Source of the DNA: Dalbergia cochinchinensis
Lineage: Eukaryota; Streptophyta; Magnoliopsida; Fabales; Fabaceae
NCBI GenBank assembly: GCA_031216125.1
Contig: CM062376.1
Coordinates: forward strand, 59,936,719-60,000,718
Direction of reading: 5' to 3'
DNA: 64,000 bases
Part shown: piece after piece, positions 1-11,825 of the stretch
Layout of the letters: each line of letters starts with the position of its first letter
How positions within the stretch are numbered: the first letter of the stretch is position 1
Position numbers and translations under genes: made by a program
The notes under the pieces: generated by a model
Told to the model about the DNA's origin: nothing
The model's database searches: none
Seen by the model: only the letters and a program-made list of their open reading frames with translations

Positions 1-590
1 GTTTATATTGAATGTATTGATTTTCTTAATGTTCTATAGTTTCTATTCCTTTAGTTATTGTGGTGACTGTTATAATCTTTATTGGAATAACTAAATTGGC
101 GATTGTCATTTAGGGAAACCCTTTGGGTATAAATTGATAGATCTATTGATTTATGTTTGAGGAAGAACATTAGAATGAACTTTTCGATTGGCCGTTAGGC
201 TATAGCAATTGGCTCATTAAATTAATATGATTTCTAAATAAATTGAGATCTTGTTTATTAGTTATTTGCATTGGTCAAATTCTAAAGGTCGATCGATCAC
301 TGGTAAAATTGTCGGTAATTTTTAGTAATAGCCACCAATGGGTTTAATATTTGGTCAATGAATTGATTTCCAATTCTAGGAATACCTTGCACTAATGCTT
401 TCTTCACTATTGCTATTATAGTTTACTTTCAATTGCTATAATTTCATTCTTCCAAACCCCTAATTTTCCCAACTAAGTATTAAAAACTCTTTGAGAGATG
501 ACCTAAGTTATGCTCTTTATGACATTTTTGGTGCAACTTAGCATTAAAATAATTTTTTAATTTGAGGAAGCAGGTGACAATCTCCGTTCA
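1..590 (+). repeat. 5' LTR of first Athila-like element, truncated by the window edge
   Basis: These bases align closely with 5908-6514, the end of a second copy 5.9 kb downstream, so this is the last third of an LTR whose start lies outside the window. The end is set at the CGTTCA at 585-590, where the LTR-like similarity stops and a degraded primer-binding site begins. The sequence is AT-rich with no coding content. Confidence 0.85.
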
Positions 591-750
591 CATTTTAGAA
601 TTGTTTCCCGGAAGCCATTAAAACTTAGCTATTTATTTTTCTTTAATTTTATTATTTTATTATTTATTTATTTGTTGTTTTATTTTCTATAATTTATTTT
701 ATTTTGTAAAAAAATGAAAAAAAATTCTATTCCCTTGTATAAGGCATTCC

Positions 751-2060
751 TTGTCTGTTGAAAATTTCATACTTCTTGATTCTGAAATTGAGAAAACTTT
801 GAGAAAAATTAGACAGGGAAAACATCAACAAGTGGAACCATCTGAGTATTCTAATCCTCTGTTTCGCGTTTCAGGTAATATAGGTGACATGAGAGATAAG
901 AAAAGGACACTTAGGGAGCTCATTACTCTTGATTTCACCCAGTAGTCCTTGGCTATTACTTACCCTAGGTTACACAATGACTTTGAGCCCAAGGGGTATA
1001 TGGTTCATGCTTTACCCAAGTTCCATGGGCTGTCTAGAGAAGATCCCTACCAGCACTTGAAGAAGCTACACATGGTGTGTTCTAGCATGAGACCCAATGG
1101 GGTGGAGGTGGATGATGTTAAACTCAAAGCATTCCCATTCTCCCTAGAAGGTGTTGTAGAAAATTGGTTCCTTAATTTGCTAGATAGGATTGTAAATAGC
1201 TGGATAGGGATGAAGAGACTTTTCTTAAAGAGATATTTTCCAGCCTCTAAAGTGGCTTCTATTAGAAAATAAACTTCGAAATCCACTAGATTGATGAGAC
1301 TCTACATGAATATCAGGAGCGCTTCAAGCTCCTTTATGCTAGCTGCCCTAATCATCGGAATCCTGAGAAACTCCTCCTTTAGTACTTTTATGAGGGGTTG
1401 GTACCTGCTGACAGATGCATGATAGATGCTACTAGTGGAGGAGCACTTTTGGATAAGACTCTAGCAGAGGCCTGTGCTCTAATTGAGAATATAGCTGCCA
1501 ATTTCCAGCAATTTGGTTTTAGAGTAGCCACAACTACAAGAAGCCTACATGGAGTGAGCTAGCCAGAGAATCCAATGTTGACCTAGACTTTATAATAACT
1601 TTCTGGCCTTATGCAGCAACTGATGGCCGGTCATGCAACTCCAGTGGTCTCCGAGGTTTGTGGCATATGTCCTTCCAATGATCATCGCACTAAGATATGC
1701 CCAGCTTTACAAGATGACTCAACTACTGGGGTAGCATTAACAAACTCTTTCCAGAGTCAACCTCAGAATTAGGCAGGCAAGTTCCTATTTGGAAATACTT
1801 ATAACTCCGGCTAGAAGAATCACCCCAATTTGAAGTAGGAAATAACTCTCGAGCATAAGACCAATCCTCACAGCATAAGTATTTGGCACCTCATCAGAGG
1901 CAACGGGCCTTTCTTGCACCTCCATCTTCAGATCCCACCTTGACTGAGATTATAATGGAGCAAATATAGGAAATTAGAAGAGAAAATGCCCAGCTAAAAG
2001 AGGAAGTAACTCAGATGAAAAATATTTAGAGCTAGCAGGGCCCAGTTACCCAGCTACCAT
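751..2060 (+). pseudogene. gag: Athila-type gag pseudogene, copy 1
   Basis: A capsid/nucleocapsid protein that would coat the element RNA in cytoplasmic particles. The first two segments (751-945 and 949-1272) share a frame separated by one TAG. Recognisable pieces are the LPKFHGL start of the gag core, the MRPNGVEVDD segment, FPFSLEG, and KRYFPASK near 1240, all typical of Athila gag. A frameshift near 1272 moves the rest (ERFKLLYASCP, DKTLAEACALI, NFQQFGF) to another frame. A zinc knuckle of form CX2CX4HX4C is intact at 1659-1700. Several in-frame TAG codons occur where the family expects glutamine. It cannot make a full protein. Confidence 0.85.
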
Positions 2061-2068
2061 CTCAAACC

Positions 2069-2381
2069 GTGCCCAATCCAAGAGGAAATGTCTGTGCTAT
2101 CACTCTTAGGTCTAGGATGAAAATCCTAGAAGTGACTAAGTCTATCCAGGAAAAGAAGCAAGGTGAAGACGAGACTGAAGAAAACTTAGGAGAGCACTGT
2201 AGTGGTCAACCAGTGCTGCAGCACTCCACAGAACCATCAGATGGAAGCCTAGTACTAGATCACTCCTCAGGTGAGCGCCGCAACACTCAACGAGCGCTAC
2301 AGCACTCAACTAGCATTGTAGCGCTCAACAAAAGCAACAAGAGTTCTAGACTTCACTCCTCCATTACCATTCCCATAGAGG
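2069..2381 (+). pseudogene. gag-protease linker, copy 1
   Basis: An open stretch (MPNPRGNVCAITLRSR start) joins gag to protease. The PRGN...AITLRSG-like segment is a conserved landmark just after gag in Athila polyproteins. The following part is low-complexity, with a repeated CAGCACTC-type motif coding short Leu/Gln/His/Ser repeats, and is probably an unstructured linker. In copy 2 the Cassandra element is inserted in this linker. Confidence 0.6.
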
Positions 2382-3155
2382 ATGCAACCCAATAAAGTCA
2401 CTACAGTAGATTTGGATCCGGACACACTTGAAACCTTTCGAAAAGTACAAGTGAGCATACCCTTATTGGATACAATCAAGCAAATTCCTAAATATGCAAA
2501 ACTCTTGAAAGATCGTTGCACCAATATGAGGAAGATCAAAGGCAGTGTGGAGGGCAAGGTGGCCATGGGGGCAAATGCTTCCTCCATCATCAAGCCAGGC
2601 AACCTACCAACTAAGTGCAAGGACTTGGGCACATTCTATGTTCGTTGCACTGTTAGGGCCTTACACATCACAAAGGCCCTGGCTGACCTTAGAATTGGCA
2701 TTAATATTAAGCTTAAGTCTCTCTACTAGTCCCTGAACTTTGGAGAGCTCAAGCCAATCGGGTTGCAAATTCAGCTGGCCAACTGCAACATCACAAGACC
2801 AAAGGGAGTATTAGAAGATGTTCTTGTATAGGTAAATGATTTAATATTCCCTGCTGATTTTTATATGCTTAAGATGGAGGATGACACCATTTCTAGCCAG
2901 CATACATTGATCTTGGATAGACTATTTTTGAAAACTGCTAGAACCATGATTGATGTTTATGTTGGCACATTATCCATGGAGTATGGGGACACGAAAGTTC
3001 AATTTAACTTATATGATGCTATGAAATATCCCCATGAGAAACACTCTAAGTTTGGCATTGACATCATTGACTCTTTAGTTGATGATGCTTGTGGTAATTT
3101 ATCTTGTAAGGATCCAGACCCCCTTCTTTACTTTTTCTTCTTCCATGGGATATGA
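2382..3155 (+). pseudogene. Athila-type retropepsin (protease) pseudogene, copy 1
   Basis: An aspartic protease that would cleave the Gag-Pol polyprotein. The stretch preceding the domain is recognisable by IPLLDTIKQIPKYAKLLK and the lead-in LPTKCKDLGTFYVRCT, followed by the catalytic-strand region around 2682-2710 and a second half with FPADFYMLKMEDD and LDRLFLKTARTMIDVYVG (family form: GRPFLKTARTxIDVxxGTL). The catalytic DTGA/DLGA motif has become ADLRIGIN: the Asp remains but the Gly-Ala pair is lost. In-frame TAG stops at 2727-2729 and 2829-2831 also break it. No reverse transcriptase follows. Confidence 0.8.
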
Positions 3156-3239
3156 TGCACCTGTTGTTTTAGAATATCCTAAGTTTTCAGATACAGGTAT
3201 ACCACGTAAGCAGTAGTCATTAGTTTTCCAAGTGCTCCA

Positions 3240-3482
3240 TGACCAGCCCATGTTGGATAAGGAGCCCTGTGAGGGGCAGTGGATCTTGCTGCACGAGCCT
3301 TAGGCAAAACTAATAGCTGGAAGGCAAAAGTCTAGATGGGAGGGACCACTCTTGGTCACTCGTGTACACCCTGATGGTGCAATTGAGTTGGAAAATTCTA
3401 AGATGATTTAGTGTAATATTAAGGAGCACCAGCTAATACACCTCCACGAGACCCTCATAAGTCTAAGGGCTTAGACAACCTA
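3240..3482 (+). pseudogene. Integrase C-terminal tail remnant, copy 1
   Basis: Reads as LDKEPCEGQWILLHEP, stop, AKLIAGRQKSRWEGPLLVTRVHPDGAIELEN, which corresponds to the KLKSRWxGPFxVxxVxPxGAxxLxN segment at the integrase C terminus of Athila elements. The zinc finger and DDE core that should precede it are absent. TAG stops are at 3301-3303 and 3409-3411, where copy 2 has CGG and CAG. Downstream, near 3548-3590, lies the GTGCTGTGTAGGAGATAACC motif found after pol in this lineage. Confidence 0.75.
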
Positions 3483-4903
3483 TCTATGGGTTGAAGCTGC
3501 TCACTCTCTATGAGGGTCCTAGCTGTCCAACTTAGGGACGTTAAAACAAAGTGCTGTGTAGGAGATAACCCGCCGTGAGTTTTTCTTTACCTTTTCCTTT
3601 TATTTTTCTGCATTTTATATTTTGACATTTTTAGCTTTAATTCTTTCATCATATTTATTTTCACTTTCCATTTTACACTATCCCTTTTGGCACCTTAGAG
3701 GTTACCTGGTTAGGCTTACACCACATGCACTTATTGACTTGCTTGACATTGCCTTTATCTTGTGTTGCATGCTTGGTAGATTCATTGTGTTGTTTGGATT
3801 AAGTATATGCACTTTTGCTTCTGAGATTTCAAGCCCCTTTGATTGGATTATCATGTGCCATGATTATTTGTTCATGTGTGTTTCCCTCTTTGGATCTGTA
3901 TTCTAGAACTTGGTTAAGGTCTTGCTTGAAAATATGTTTCCATGTGCATGCTTGAATATGATCAAGGCATTTTTCTTGTTTTTAGCCATTTGCTCATATA
4001 GCTAACCTTTACATGTTACCATTGTTTAGCTAATTTAAGCCTTATTGCCTATTTTTTTGTTTTAGCAAACCCTTAGCCAAAAGTGAAAAACCATGAAAAT
4101 TTCCAACCATTCAAGCTTAGGAGAGCATTTGTGCATTTCTTATATATGCTTGAGCATAAGTGTAGGCGAGAGCATGAGGACATGCTTCAATTTAAGTATG
4201 GGGGAAAAACAATGTGTACCAAAAATTCAGCAAGTGGCACAACAAAAAAAAAAGGATGAAAATGCAAGGTTGAAAAAAAAATTTTGGAAAAAGTTTGATT
4301 GAAGGTGTGCCACATTGTAAAAGAAAGGTCTATAATTGTGTGAAGTTGGACAAAGTGTACCCTTAGGTACTTGTGCTCTTAGTGTATGCATTTGCTCTCC
4401 TTTGACTTGAGGTTTAACCCCATTGGCCTATACTTTTATCCACCTTCACCCGAGCCCCATTATAACCAAAGATAAGTCCTCTTGATTCAGTGTGCATATG
4501 TGCATGACAAAATATAGATTGAGACCCATAGCAAGCTTATAGTAATGTGTTTTCATTTGAGGTGATTGAATGTGCATCATAACCCAAAATAATTGAGTGA
4601 ATGAGGAGCAAACATTGACCTTGGGAGGATTTTTGTACCTGATTTGTGCATCATATATGGATTCTACCTTGTGTGCTATGCTATTGATCATGCCTTGCTT
4701 GTTGCATTTCTTTTGATTGTTGGTGTGAAAGCTTACTGTTGTGCCTCTAGGTTCATTGGACTGGTGTATTGTCATTTAATTTCATGGATCATGCATTTTA
4801 GGTTAGGTGTCTAGTGTAGTCCTTATTTACTGCTTCTCATCCATGCCTTCTTTTGATCTTAATTTCACATGGGGACAGTTGAAAGCTTAAGTGTAGGAAA
4901 ATT
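3483..4903 (+). other. Non-coding 3' internal region and polypurine tract, copy 1
   Basis: About 1.4 kb of AT-rich sequence matching 14860-16290 in copy 2. Small open frames here (for example 3622-3906 and 4093-4302) lack recognisable domains and are not supported as genes. Two purine-rich stretches stand out: GTATGGGGGAAAAA near 4196 and AAGTGTAGGAAAA at 4889-4901. The second directly precedes the LTR and is the likely plus-strand priming tract. Confidence 0.65.
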
Positions 4904-6514
4904 TAATAAGTGGCATTTATGCCACTTTTCTTTCTACCAAACCTTAGCATTTTGCATGAGTTTTATTAATTTATTGGAAGAATTAATTAGGATTTTGATT
5001 TATTCCTCATTGTATGATTTTTATAGAATTGATGGCTTTTGTATTGATTTTAGGATAATTATTGGATTAGAGCTTGTTGCATTTAACCAGTCTTTTTGAG
5101 TATGGTTTTTGTATATAGGAGCTTTGGATCAAGTGCAAAATGTCAAGAATAAGGTTGAAAACTGTTGGGAAGAATTTGGGAGCAAAATAGAAGAGTTCTT
5201 GAGTTCATTTGTGTATGATTGCGAAAATTATTATAATGGAAAATCTGTATCTTTCCCTACAAGGATCAGAGAGAGATAACTAAAGATGTTTTAAAAAGCT
5301 CATGAAGTCCTCTAAAACGTTTGTGTTCAGCTCGAAATCCAGCTCTAAGAGCATCTTGGTGAAAATTGAGTTGCAAGATTAAAGGTTGTTAATGTTTTGA
5401 TGCTGTCCAACTTGACCTCTAGTTAGTATTTTTGTAATAGCTGGAGCTACAGATGTCCGCTTGTAGTACTAAGGACAGATTCAGATGTTTAAGGTCCCAA
5501 AATGACAAACAATGTGAAGACGTCAATTCTGCCCAGTGCTGTAGCTCGTGAGATGACGAGTTTGCAGCCCACTTATCTGTTTTTGGGCCAACTTTGGCCC
5601 ATTATTAGAGAGCAATAGTTAAGGGATTATTATAGACTTTTACTCTAGCTTTTTACTTAGTTTGAAGCCATCATTTTCAGTTGCTATTATTCTCTCTCTA
5701 CATCTCTCTCTTTTCCTTGTGTATTCTTCTCTCTCTTAGGGATTCTATTGGTGAAGGTGCTCTGTCTTGGAGATTGTGGCAAAGATTGCTGCTATTATTT
5801 TCAGGTTCTTTTATCTTCATTGTTGTAATCCTCTAGTAATGGAGGAGTTGATTTCTTTACTAGTGTAGAGATTTCCGGATGGATTAGGATGACATTTGAG
5901 ACCTTTTGTTTATATTGAATGCATTGGTTTTCTTAATGTTTTGCAATTTCTATTCCTTTAATTATTGTGGTGATTGCTATAATCTTTATTAGAATAACTA
6001 AATTGGCGATCGTCATTTAGGGAAACTTTTTGGGCATAAATTGATAGATATATTGATTTATGTTTAAGGGAGAACATTAGAATTAACTTTCCAATTAGCG
6101 GTTAGGCTATAGGAATTAGCTCATTAAATTAATGTGATTTCAAAATAAATTGAGATCTTGTTTATTAGTTATTTGCATTGGTCAAAATCTAGAGGTCGAT
6201 CGGTCACTAGTAGAATTGTTAGTAATTTATTATTAATAGCCACCAATGGGTTTAATATTTCGTTAATGATAATTAATTTCCAATCCTAGGAATACCTTGC
6301 AGTAATGTTTTCTTCAATGTTGCAATTATCTTGTTTCTATTATAGTTTACTTTTAAGTGCTATAATTTTATTCTTCTAAACCCTCAATTTTCCCAACTAA
6401 GTATTGAAGCCTTCTTAAGAGATGACCTAGGTTGTGCTCTTTACTTCCTTTTTTGTGCAACTTAGCATTAAAACAATTTTCTAATTTAAGGAGGTAGGTG
6501 ACAACCTTCGTTCA
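4904..6514 (+). repeat. Shared Athila-like LTR (3' LTR of copy 1, 5' LTR of copy 2)
   Basis: A 1611-bp LTR. The start is TAATAAGTGGCATTTATGCC, aligned with TGATAAG at 16291 in the third LTR, and the end is CGTTCA just before the primer site at 6519. The terminal TG has decayed to TA. It serves both neighbouring internals, so the array reads LTR-internal-LTR-internal-LTR rather than two separate insertions. No short flanking duplication is seen between the two internals. Confidence 0.85.
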
Positions 6515-6518
6515 AATT

Positions 6519-6537
6519 TGGCACCATTGCCGTAGGG
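6519..6537 (+). promoter_or_regulatory. Primer-binding site, tRNA-Asp type
   Basis: TGGCACCATTGCCGTAGGG closely matches TGGCGCCGTTGCCGGGG, the primer site complementary to the 3' end of plant tRNA-Asp used by Athila-lineage elements. It starts four bases after the LTR end. The mismatches are mostly G-to-A at former CG sites, as expected from methylation decay. Confidence 0.8.
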
Positions 6538-6700
6538 GTATTAGAACTTAGTTGTTTATTTTTCTTTATTTTTTATTTTATTTTTCTTTTTTTATTCTTT
6601 TTATTTATTTACTATTTTTATTTTATGTAATTTATTTTATTCTGTAAAAAAAAATGAAAAAAAAATTTTGTTCCCTTGTGTGAGGCATTCCTTGTCTATT

Positions 6701-8230
6701 GGAAATTTGATACCTCTTAATTATGAAATTGAGAAAACTTTGAGAAAAATTAGATGGGCAAAGCATCAACAAGCAAAACTATCTGAGCATTCTAATCCTC
6801 TGTTTGGTGTTTCAGGTAATACAGGTGACATGGGAGGTAGGAACAGGACACTTAGGTAGCTCACTACTCCTGATTTCACCTAGTAGCCCTTGGCCATTAT
6901 TTACCCTAGGTTAGACAATGATTTTGAGCTCAAGGGCTATATGGTTCATACTCTACCCAAGATCCATGGCCTATTTGGAGAAGATCCCCACCAGCACTTG
7001 AAGAAGCTACACATGGTGTGCTCTGGCATGAGACCCAATGGGGTGGAGGTGGATGATGTTAAACTTAGAGCATTCTCCTTCTCCCTAAAAGGTGCTGCAA
7101 AAAATTTCTTCTTTAATTTGCCAGATGGTATCGTAAATAACTCGATGGGGATAAAGAGACTTTTCTTGGAAAGATATTTTCTTGCCTTTAGAGTGACATC
7201 TATAAGAAAAGAAATCTCCAAAATCAGCCAAACTGATAAGACTCTACACGAATATTGGGAGTACTTCAAGCTCCTTTGTGCTAGCTGCCCCAATCATTAG
7301 ATTCTAGAGCAACTCCTTCTTTAATATTTTTATAAGGGGTTAGTACCTGTTGACAGATGCATGATAGATGTTGCTAGTAGAGGGGCACTTCCGGATAAGA
7401 CTCTAGCAGAAGCTTGTGCTCTAATTGGGAATATGGCTGCCAATTTTCAGCAATTTGGTTTTAGGGCAGCCACAACTATTGGAGGCCTACATGGATTGAG
7501 CCAGCTAGAGAATCCAATGTTGACCCAAACTTTACAGCAACTTTTGGCCTTATACAGCAACTGATGACTAGCTAGGTAGCAACTCCAGTGGTCTCCAAGG
7601 TCTGTAGCATATGGACTTCAAATGATCATCACATTGACATGTGCCCATCTTTACAAGATGACTCAACCACTGGGGTAGCAGCAACAAACCTTTCCATAGT
7701 CAACCTTAGAATTAGGCAGGTCAGTTACTATTTGGGAATACTTATAACTCTAGCTGGAAAAATCACCCCAATTAAAGTGGTGAAATAACTCTCAACCATA
7801 GGGCTAACCCTCGCAACAGTAGTATTTGGCACCTCATCAGAGGCAACAGGCCTATCTTGCATGTCCATCTTCAGATCCCACCATGATTGAGATGATGATG
7901 GAGCAAATGCAGGAAATTAGAAGAGAAAATGCCTAGCTGAAAAAGGAGGCGACTCAGATGAAAAAATAGTCATAGCCAGCAAGGCCTAGCTGCCCAGCTA
8001 CCATCTCAAACCGTGCCCAATCCAAGAGTAAATTATGTGCTATCACTATTAGGTCTGGGACAAAAATTTCAGAAGTGACTAAGCTTGTCCAGAGAAAGGA
8101 GCAAGCTGAAGACAAGGCTAAAGAGAACTCTAGAGAGCACTGCAAAAGTTAACCAGCACTACAGTGCTCCATAGAACCTTCAAATGGAAGCTTGGTGCCA
8201 GATCACCCCTCGAGTAAGCGCCGTAATGCT
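6701..8230 (+). pseudogene. gag: Athila-type gag pseudogene, copy 2
   Basis: Same protein as at 751-2060 and better preserved in the core: 6890-7300 is open and covers the gag domain (LPKIHGL, MRPNGVEVDD, FSFSLKGAAKN, MKRLFLE-like GIKRLFLERYF, SIRKEISKISQ, LHEYWEYFKLLCASCP). A TAG follows, then the same frame resumes with DKTLAEACALIGNMAANFQQFGF. Two consecutive TAG codons at 6881-6886 lie where Gln-Gln is expected. The nucleocapsid knuckle near 7603-7650 has lost its second cysteine (CSIW in place of CGIC). Confidence 0.85.
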
Positions 8231-8235
8231 CAACT

Positions 8236-8435
8236 TGTAATGCCCGGGGATTGCGAAGTCGGGGAGTAATCGCCGGTACAAGGAGGCACGGACAAGGAGT
8301 GGCTCCTGGCAGACTCCGAAAGTGGAGGGGTACATGAATGAACCAATTACACACCCGAATGAGTGGGATCCTAAGATTGTATAGGTATAGGACTTTACAG
8401 TTAAGGAGGGCTTATATGAATTGATTTGTACTACC
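8236..8435 (+). repeat. Cassandra 5' LTR, left half
   Basis: Matches 13300-13500 of the 3' LTR. It is cut after GTACTACC by the solo LTR starting at 8436. CTACC (8431-8435) is the left copy of that insertion's target duplication. Confidence 0.9.
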
Positions 8436-8836
8436 TGTAACACCCTAATTTTAACCCAACTTTCTAGAACACATTAGGTTATACATTAGGCTATTACCTC
8501 ATAGTCTCATCCTTTTCTTAAAAATATTTAGCGGAAATTATGGTAAAATTTTTTTTTGAAAGTATAAAACAAAGTGAGAGCCGCGAACTTAACTATTCGA
8601 ATAACAGAAACGTGAGACATGATTAACACTCATAGAGAGAACTCAAAAAGGAAAACATATAATGGTGGAGCAGAAATCATCATAACAAGAGAAACATTTC
8701 ATTAATAATATATTTAGAGTACATAGGTAGTCATACCCGCATAGGTACAGGCAGAGCTTGTAATGTAAGAAATAAAATACAACAAGAAACACAAGTGTAG
8801 GGTGCGACTACAATAAAAATCCAAAATGCTACCCTC

Positions 8837-8983
8837 CTAGTAAGCTACAGTATAAATCCACCACCCTCCCAAAAGATATAGCCGAAGGGAATATCCTTGC
8901 AACGCTTGTGTACTCGAAAGCTCCACCGGGGTGTAGTGCACCTCCCTGGCTGGCGTGTCAATGAAGTCAACAAACATTGCCAT
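8837..8983 (-). pseudogene. Truncated LTR ORF (MATFV family)
   Basis: Starts MAMFVDFIDTPAREVHYTP, matching the first about 20 residues of the LTR-encoded family (MATFVLFIDTPRWEVHHD), then runs into unrelated sequence and stops at 48 codons. The rest of the ORF is deleted in this LTR. A CTTCAG acceptor-like site lies 7 bases upstream of the ATG, at 8990-8992 on the complementary strand. Confidence 0.55.
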
Positions 8984-9360
8984 CGCTCTCTGAAGATGTG
9001 ACGGGAGAAGAGAGAGAGGAGTGAGAATTCTTAGTAAAGAATCTCAGTAGGAGTCTCCTATCCTAGGGTTACATCGTTTACATCCTCAGGAACCTTGGGT
9101 TTATTTCATAAAGACAAGTGAGCATATATCAAGTTCATTTTAAGTTCTAAAGTGTATTTTAGCCAAGGTCCATTCATTTTAGGATGATCTTAATGTCATG
9201 AATGCAACATAATAAAGAATGTATGCGTGGCGCTACTTAATGCACATACATCAATCATCATCATACTTAGTGGTATTAAGTGGCAATTAGAACACATTCA
9301 TATGGGACAAACTTAGTGACATAATCATAATCATAAAACTTCTCTTCCTTATGGGCCACC

Positions 9361-9737
9361 CTAAAAGACAATCGAATCAGGGGTGCTCGGCGAACCGTGT
9401 CACCCGTAACGTGTCCATCTCTAGGTTATGAGCTCATACCTTAACTAGTCGTCACTAGTTCTTACTTACCATTTAATGATAAGCGTATCATAAATCATAA
9501 ATCCCGACTATCCGAGTACGGGTTAGGGGCAAATCTCTTAGGGGTGCTCGGCCGAACCGGTGTCACCTAAGAGTAAAAAGATGGGTACCGATGTCACATG
9601 AGTTCTATGGAGGTGCTCGGCCAAACCGGTGTCATCCTAGAACCCATCTTAGTACCTTAATTTTCAAAATCTTTAAGTCCCTAAATTTGTCGGAAATTGG
9701 TGACACGATGGCATCACGCGAATTTCTTCCAAATTTG
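9361..9737 (-). other. Hairpin domain of the LTR leader (TTCGG-loop type)
   Basis: Two strong hairpins around the conserved loop lie at 9535-9573 (stem CTCTTAGG/CCTAAGAG) and 9602-9643 (GTTCTA/TAGAAC with a bulge). A decayed third is near 9380-9406. A longer inverted repeat, AAATTTG/CAAATTT with inner AATT arms, spans 9682-9737. The palindrome GGTTATGAGCTCATACC lies at 9424-9440. Confidence 0.65.
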
Positions 9738-11817
9738 TTTTATGCCACATAAACATATATCGTCATGAATTCCTCATATGAATTACGCCATCATCCTTCA
9801 CATAACATATGCATCATCGTAAAACATCTTAACATACCTTAGTATCATATAAATATCATTCTCATATTCTTAATGTCTTATGCATTGACCGCTATGGTCT
9901 TTAACTCCTGATCTAAGTTATGAATCATTCAAAGCTAATCTCTCGGGTACTTAGGAGGTTATGACTAAGTATATCTCTCTTCATACTATGGTCAAGAATA
10001 TCTCTCAATCTCAAAGGTGCAGAATTCATAATTTCAACTTTACGGGTACCTAGGAGTCACGACAATGACCCTTTCTAAGTTCGGTTTGCTCCTAAGGCAC
10101 CAAGATCAAGTCCTAAACCAATTATGAGTCATTTCTACACATTTAAACTAATTTAGAACCATGATTATCATTACTAAACCTTGCTGGACAGAATCCAGAA
10201 AATTCTAACATTAAGGGATCTAGAACTCTCAAATTAATTCTTTTCTAGTTTCTAACCTTTCTTATCTTTTACTTATGAGTATTTCCATTGATCATACTTA
10301 AACATAAGCATTTTATCATCGTTAAAACAGCTCATACAGTGGCCAAACATAGCAAGGCGGAACCGAAACAACACTCTCCATACAAAGGCATAAAACATTC
10401 TTTTTAAAGCACATAGGATACTAGTTTCCCTTGGAACCTTTTTAAAACCTTCAAAACTCTTTTGTAAATATTTTTAACATCTAAAATCATCAAGATATTT
10501 ATAAGGGCAGTAGCTAAGTTGAATTTATTTCAAGAGGTCCTAAATTCATAAAACTTAGTTCTATATGTTCCTTGAATCCACATAGACTTAGAAAAATTAT
10601 AAAGCATAGCTTATAGGCATTTTGTGATCAAATGAAACTTATCCTAAGTTCATTCATCTCACATAGCCGAAGTGGGCATTCTAAGAGAATGCTTTCCATG
10701 TCTAACTCTCATTTGAGACCTTGGGACAAATCTTTGAGCTCTAGAGCTTTAGGTGATGACAAAACATAAACATGCCATGCACTTCATTTTTATTGTTCAT
10801 TAGGGAAATAAAGTGAGAACTTGAAAAGTAAATAGCTCAAAATAAATATGAGATGCAACTTGTTATTATCTTGGATTTTAAGTGATGACTTGAATAATAA
10901 ACGTGAAATGCAATGCTTAGAAATTAAATATGAATATGCAAGTTCATTTTCTAGTCTTAGAGCATTAGTGATGACATAAAAATAAATCATGCTATGCAAG
11001 GCATAAACTAAATATGAATGCAAGTTCATTTTGGTTTAATAACTAGAGCTCGTCCAAGACTTTAAAGAACCAATATTCACAACCCCAACATAGTCTCATC
11101 AAGTCAAGAGAATGGAACTAAAAGAAATCTCCATATTTTCAAGAAAAGGAATTATGGCCGAAATCATGAGGTTAAGAGAAAGTATTCCATATTCCTTTTT
11201 GAAATCATTCTTATTTTCTTAAGTTGAAAACTTTAGTGAACTTCATAGCATAATAATAAAAACTAAAGAAAACTCAAGCTTTAGGGGTCTCATTATGATG
11301 AACACATAGTCATCATCTAGAGGTCCCCATCATCAAGCCATCATGTATGAGTTTAAAGGTCATGAAGGCCAAAAACTCAAGAAGGAAACTAAGAGAGTTT
11401 TAAAAAGAAATTCCAAGAGGTAGCTAGAGAAAAACTCATTTTTCATGGAAATGAGATGCAAAGAAACACTCCTACCTAGAGTGAAGACAAAGAGCTTGAA
11501 CTTTGAGAGAAGAAAACAAGATGATGAGCTCCTCCAAAAGTCTTGATGTTTTCGGCCAAGGGGAGATAAGGAGGTTAGAGTTGTGTTTGAGGTGAGGTTG
11601 TGTTTGAGATGAAATATTTGAGAGGTTTGATGGTGATTCAAGGTTATGGAGTGATGTGTGAAGGTTATGAGATGATGATGATGAAGTAAAGAGATGAAAA
11701 AGATGAAGATGAAAAAGAAAGGAACTCTTTGGGACTAGAGAGAAAGAAAGAAACTAGCAAGACTACTCTAAGCTTTAGCAAATGCTCAATGTGCATCCAA
11801 TGCTAACACAAGCTCCC

Positions 11818-11825
11818 TATTTATA
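11818..11825 (-). promoter_or_regulatory. TATA box of solo LTR 8436-13015
   Basis: TATAAATA on the minus strand, about 1.2 kb from the LTR start. The same octamer sits at the equivalent place in seven other LTR copies in this window, so it is the likely RNA polymerase II core promoter and sets the U3/R boundary nearby. Confidence 0.6.

Larger units (their letters stand above)
591..4903 (+). mobile_element. Internal region of Athila-like non-autonomous element, copy 1
   Basis: The order is a degraded primer site, gag, protease, a short integrase tail, about 1.4 kb of non-coding 3' sequence, and a purine-rich tract before the LTR at 4904. The gag and protease match the Athila lineage of Ty3/gypsy elements. 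Reverse transcriptase, RNase H and the integrase core are absent: the protease is followed within about 100 bp by integrase C-terminal sequence. Copy 2 has the same join, so the deletion predates both copies and the family probably depended on enzymes from autonomous relatives. The primer site expected at 591-612 is barely recognisable, unlike that of copy 2. Confidence 0.85.
6515..8235 (+). mobile_element. Internal region of Athila-like element copy 2, left part (interrupted by Cassandra)
   Basis: Begins with the primer site and carries gag up to the gag-protease linker. It stops at the CAACT duplication (8231-8235) flanking the Cassandra insertion and resumes at 13712. Without the insertion the internal is about 4.3 kb, matching copy 1. 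Confidence 0.85.

Noticed and set aside
3622..4302. Small open frames in the 3' part of the Athila-like internal
   Set aside because: They are not kept in frame in the second copy at 14860-16290, show no domain, and lie in a normally non-coding region.
10790..11029. A 79-codon open frame conserved with 35014-35250
   Set aside because: It lies in the degenerate repeat array of two sister LTRs; conservation is explained by DNA identity.
11360..11641. A 93-codon open frame conserved with 34402-34683
   Set aside because: The two frames sit in near-identical sister LTRs, so similarity reflects recent common origin; no third LTR preserves the frame and no domain is visible.
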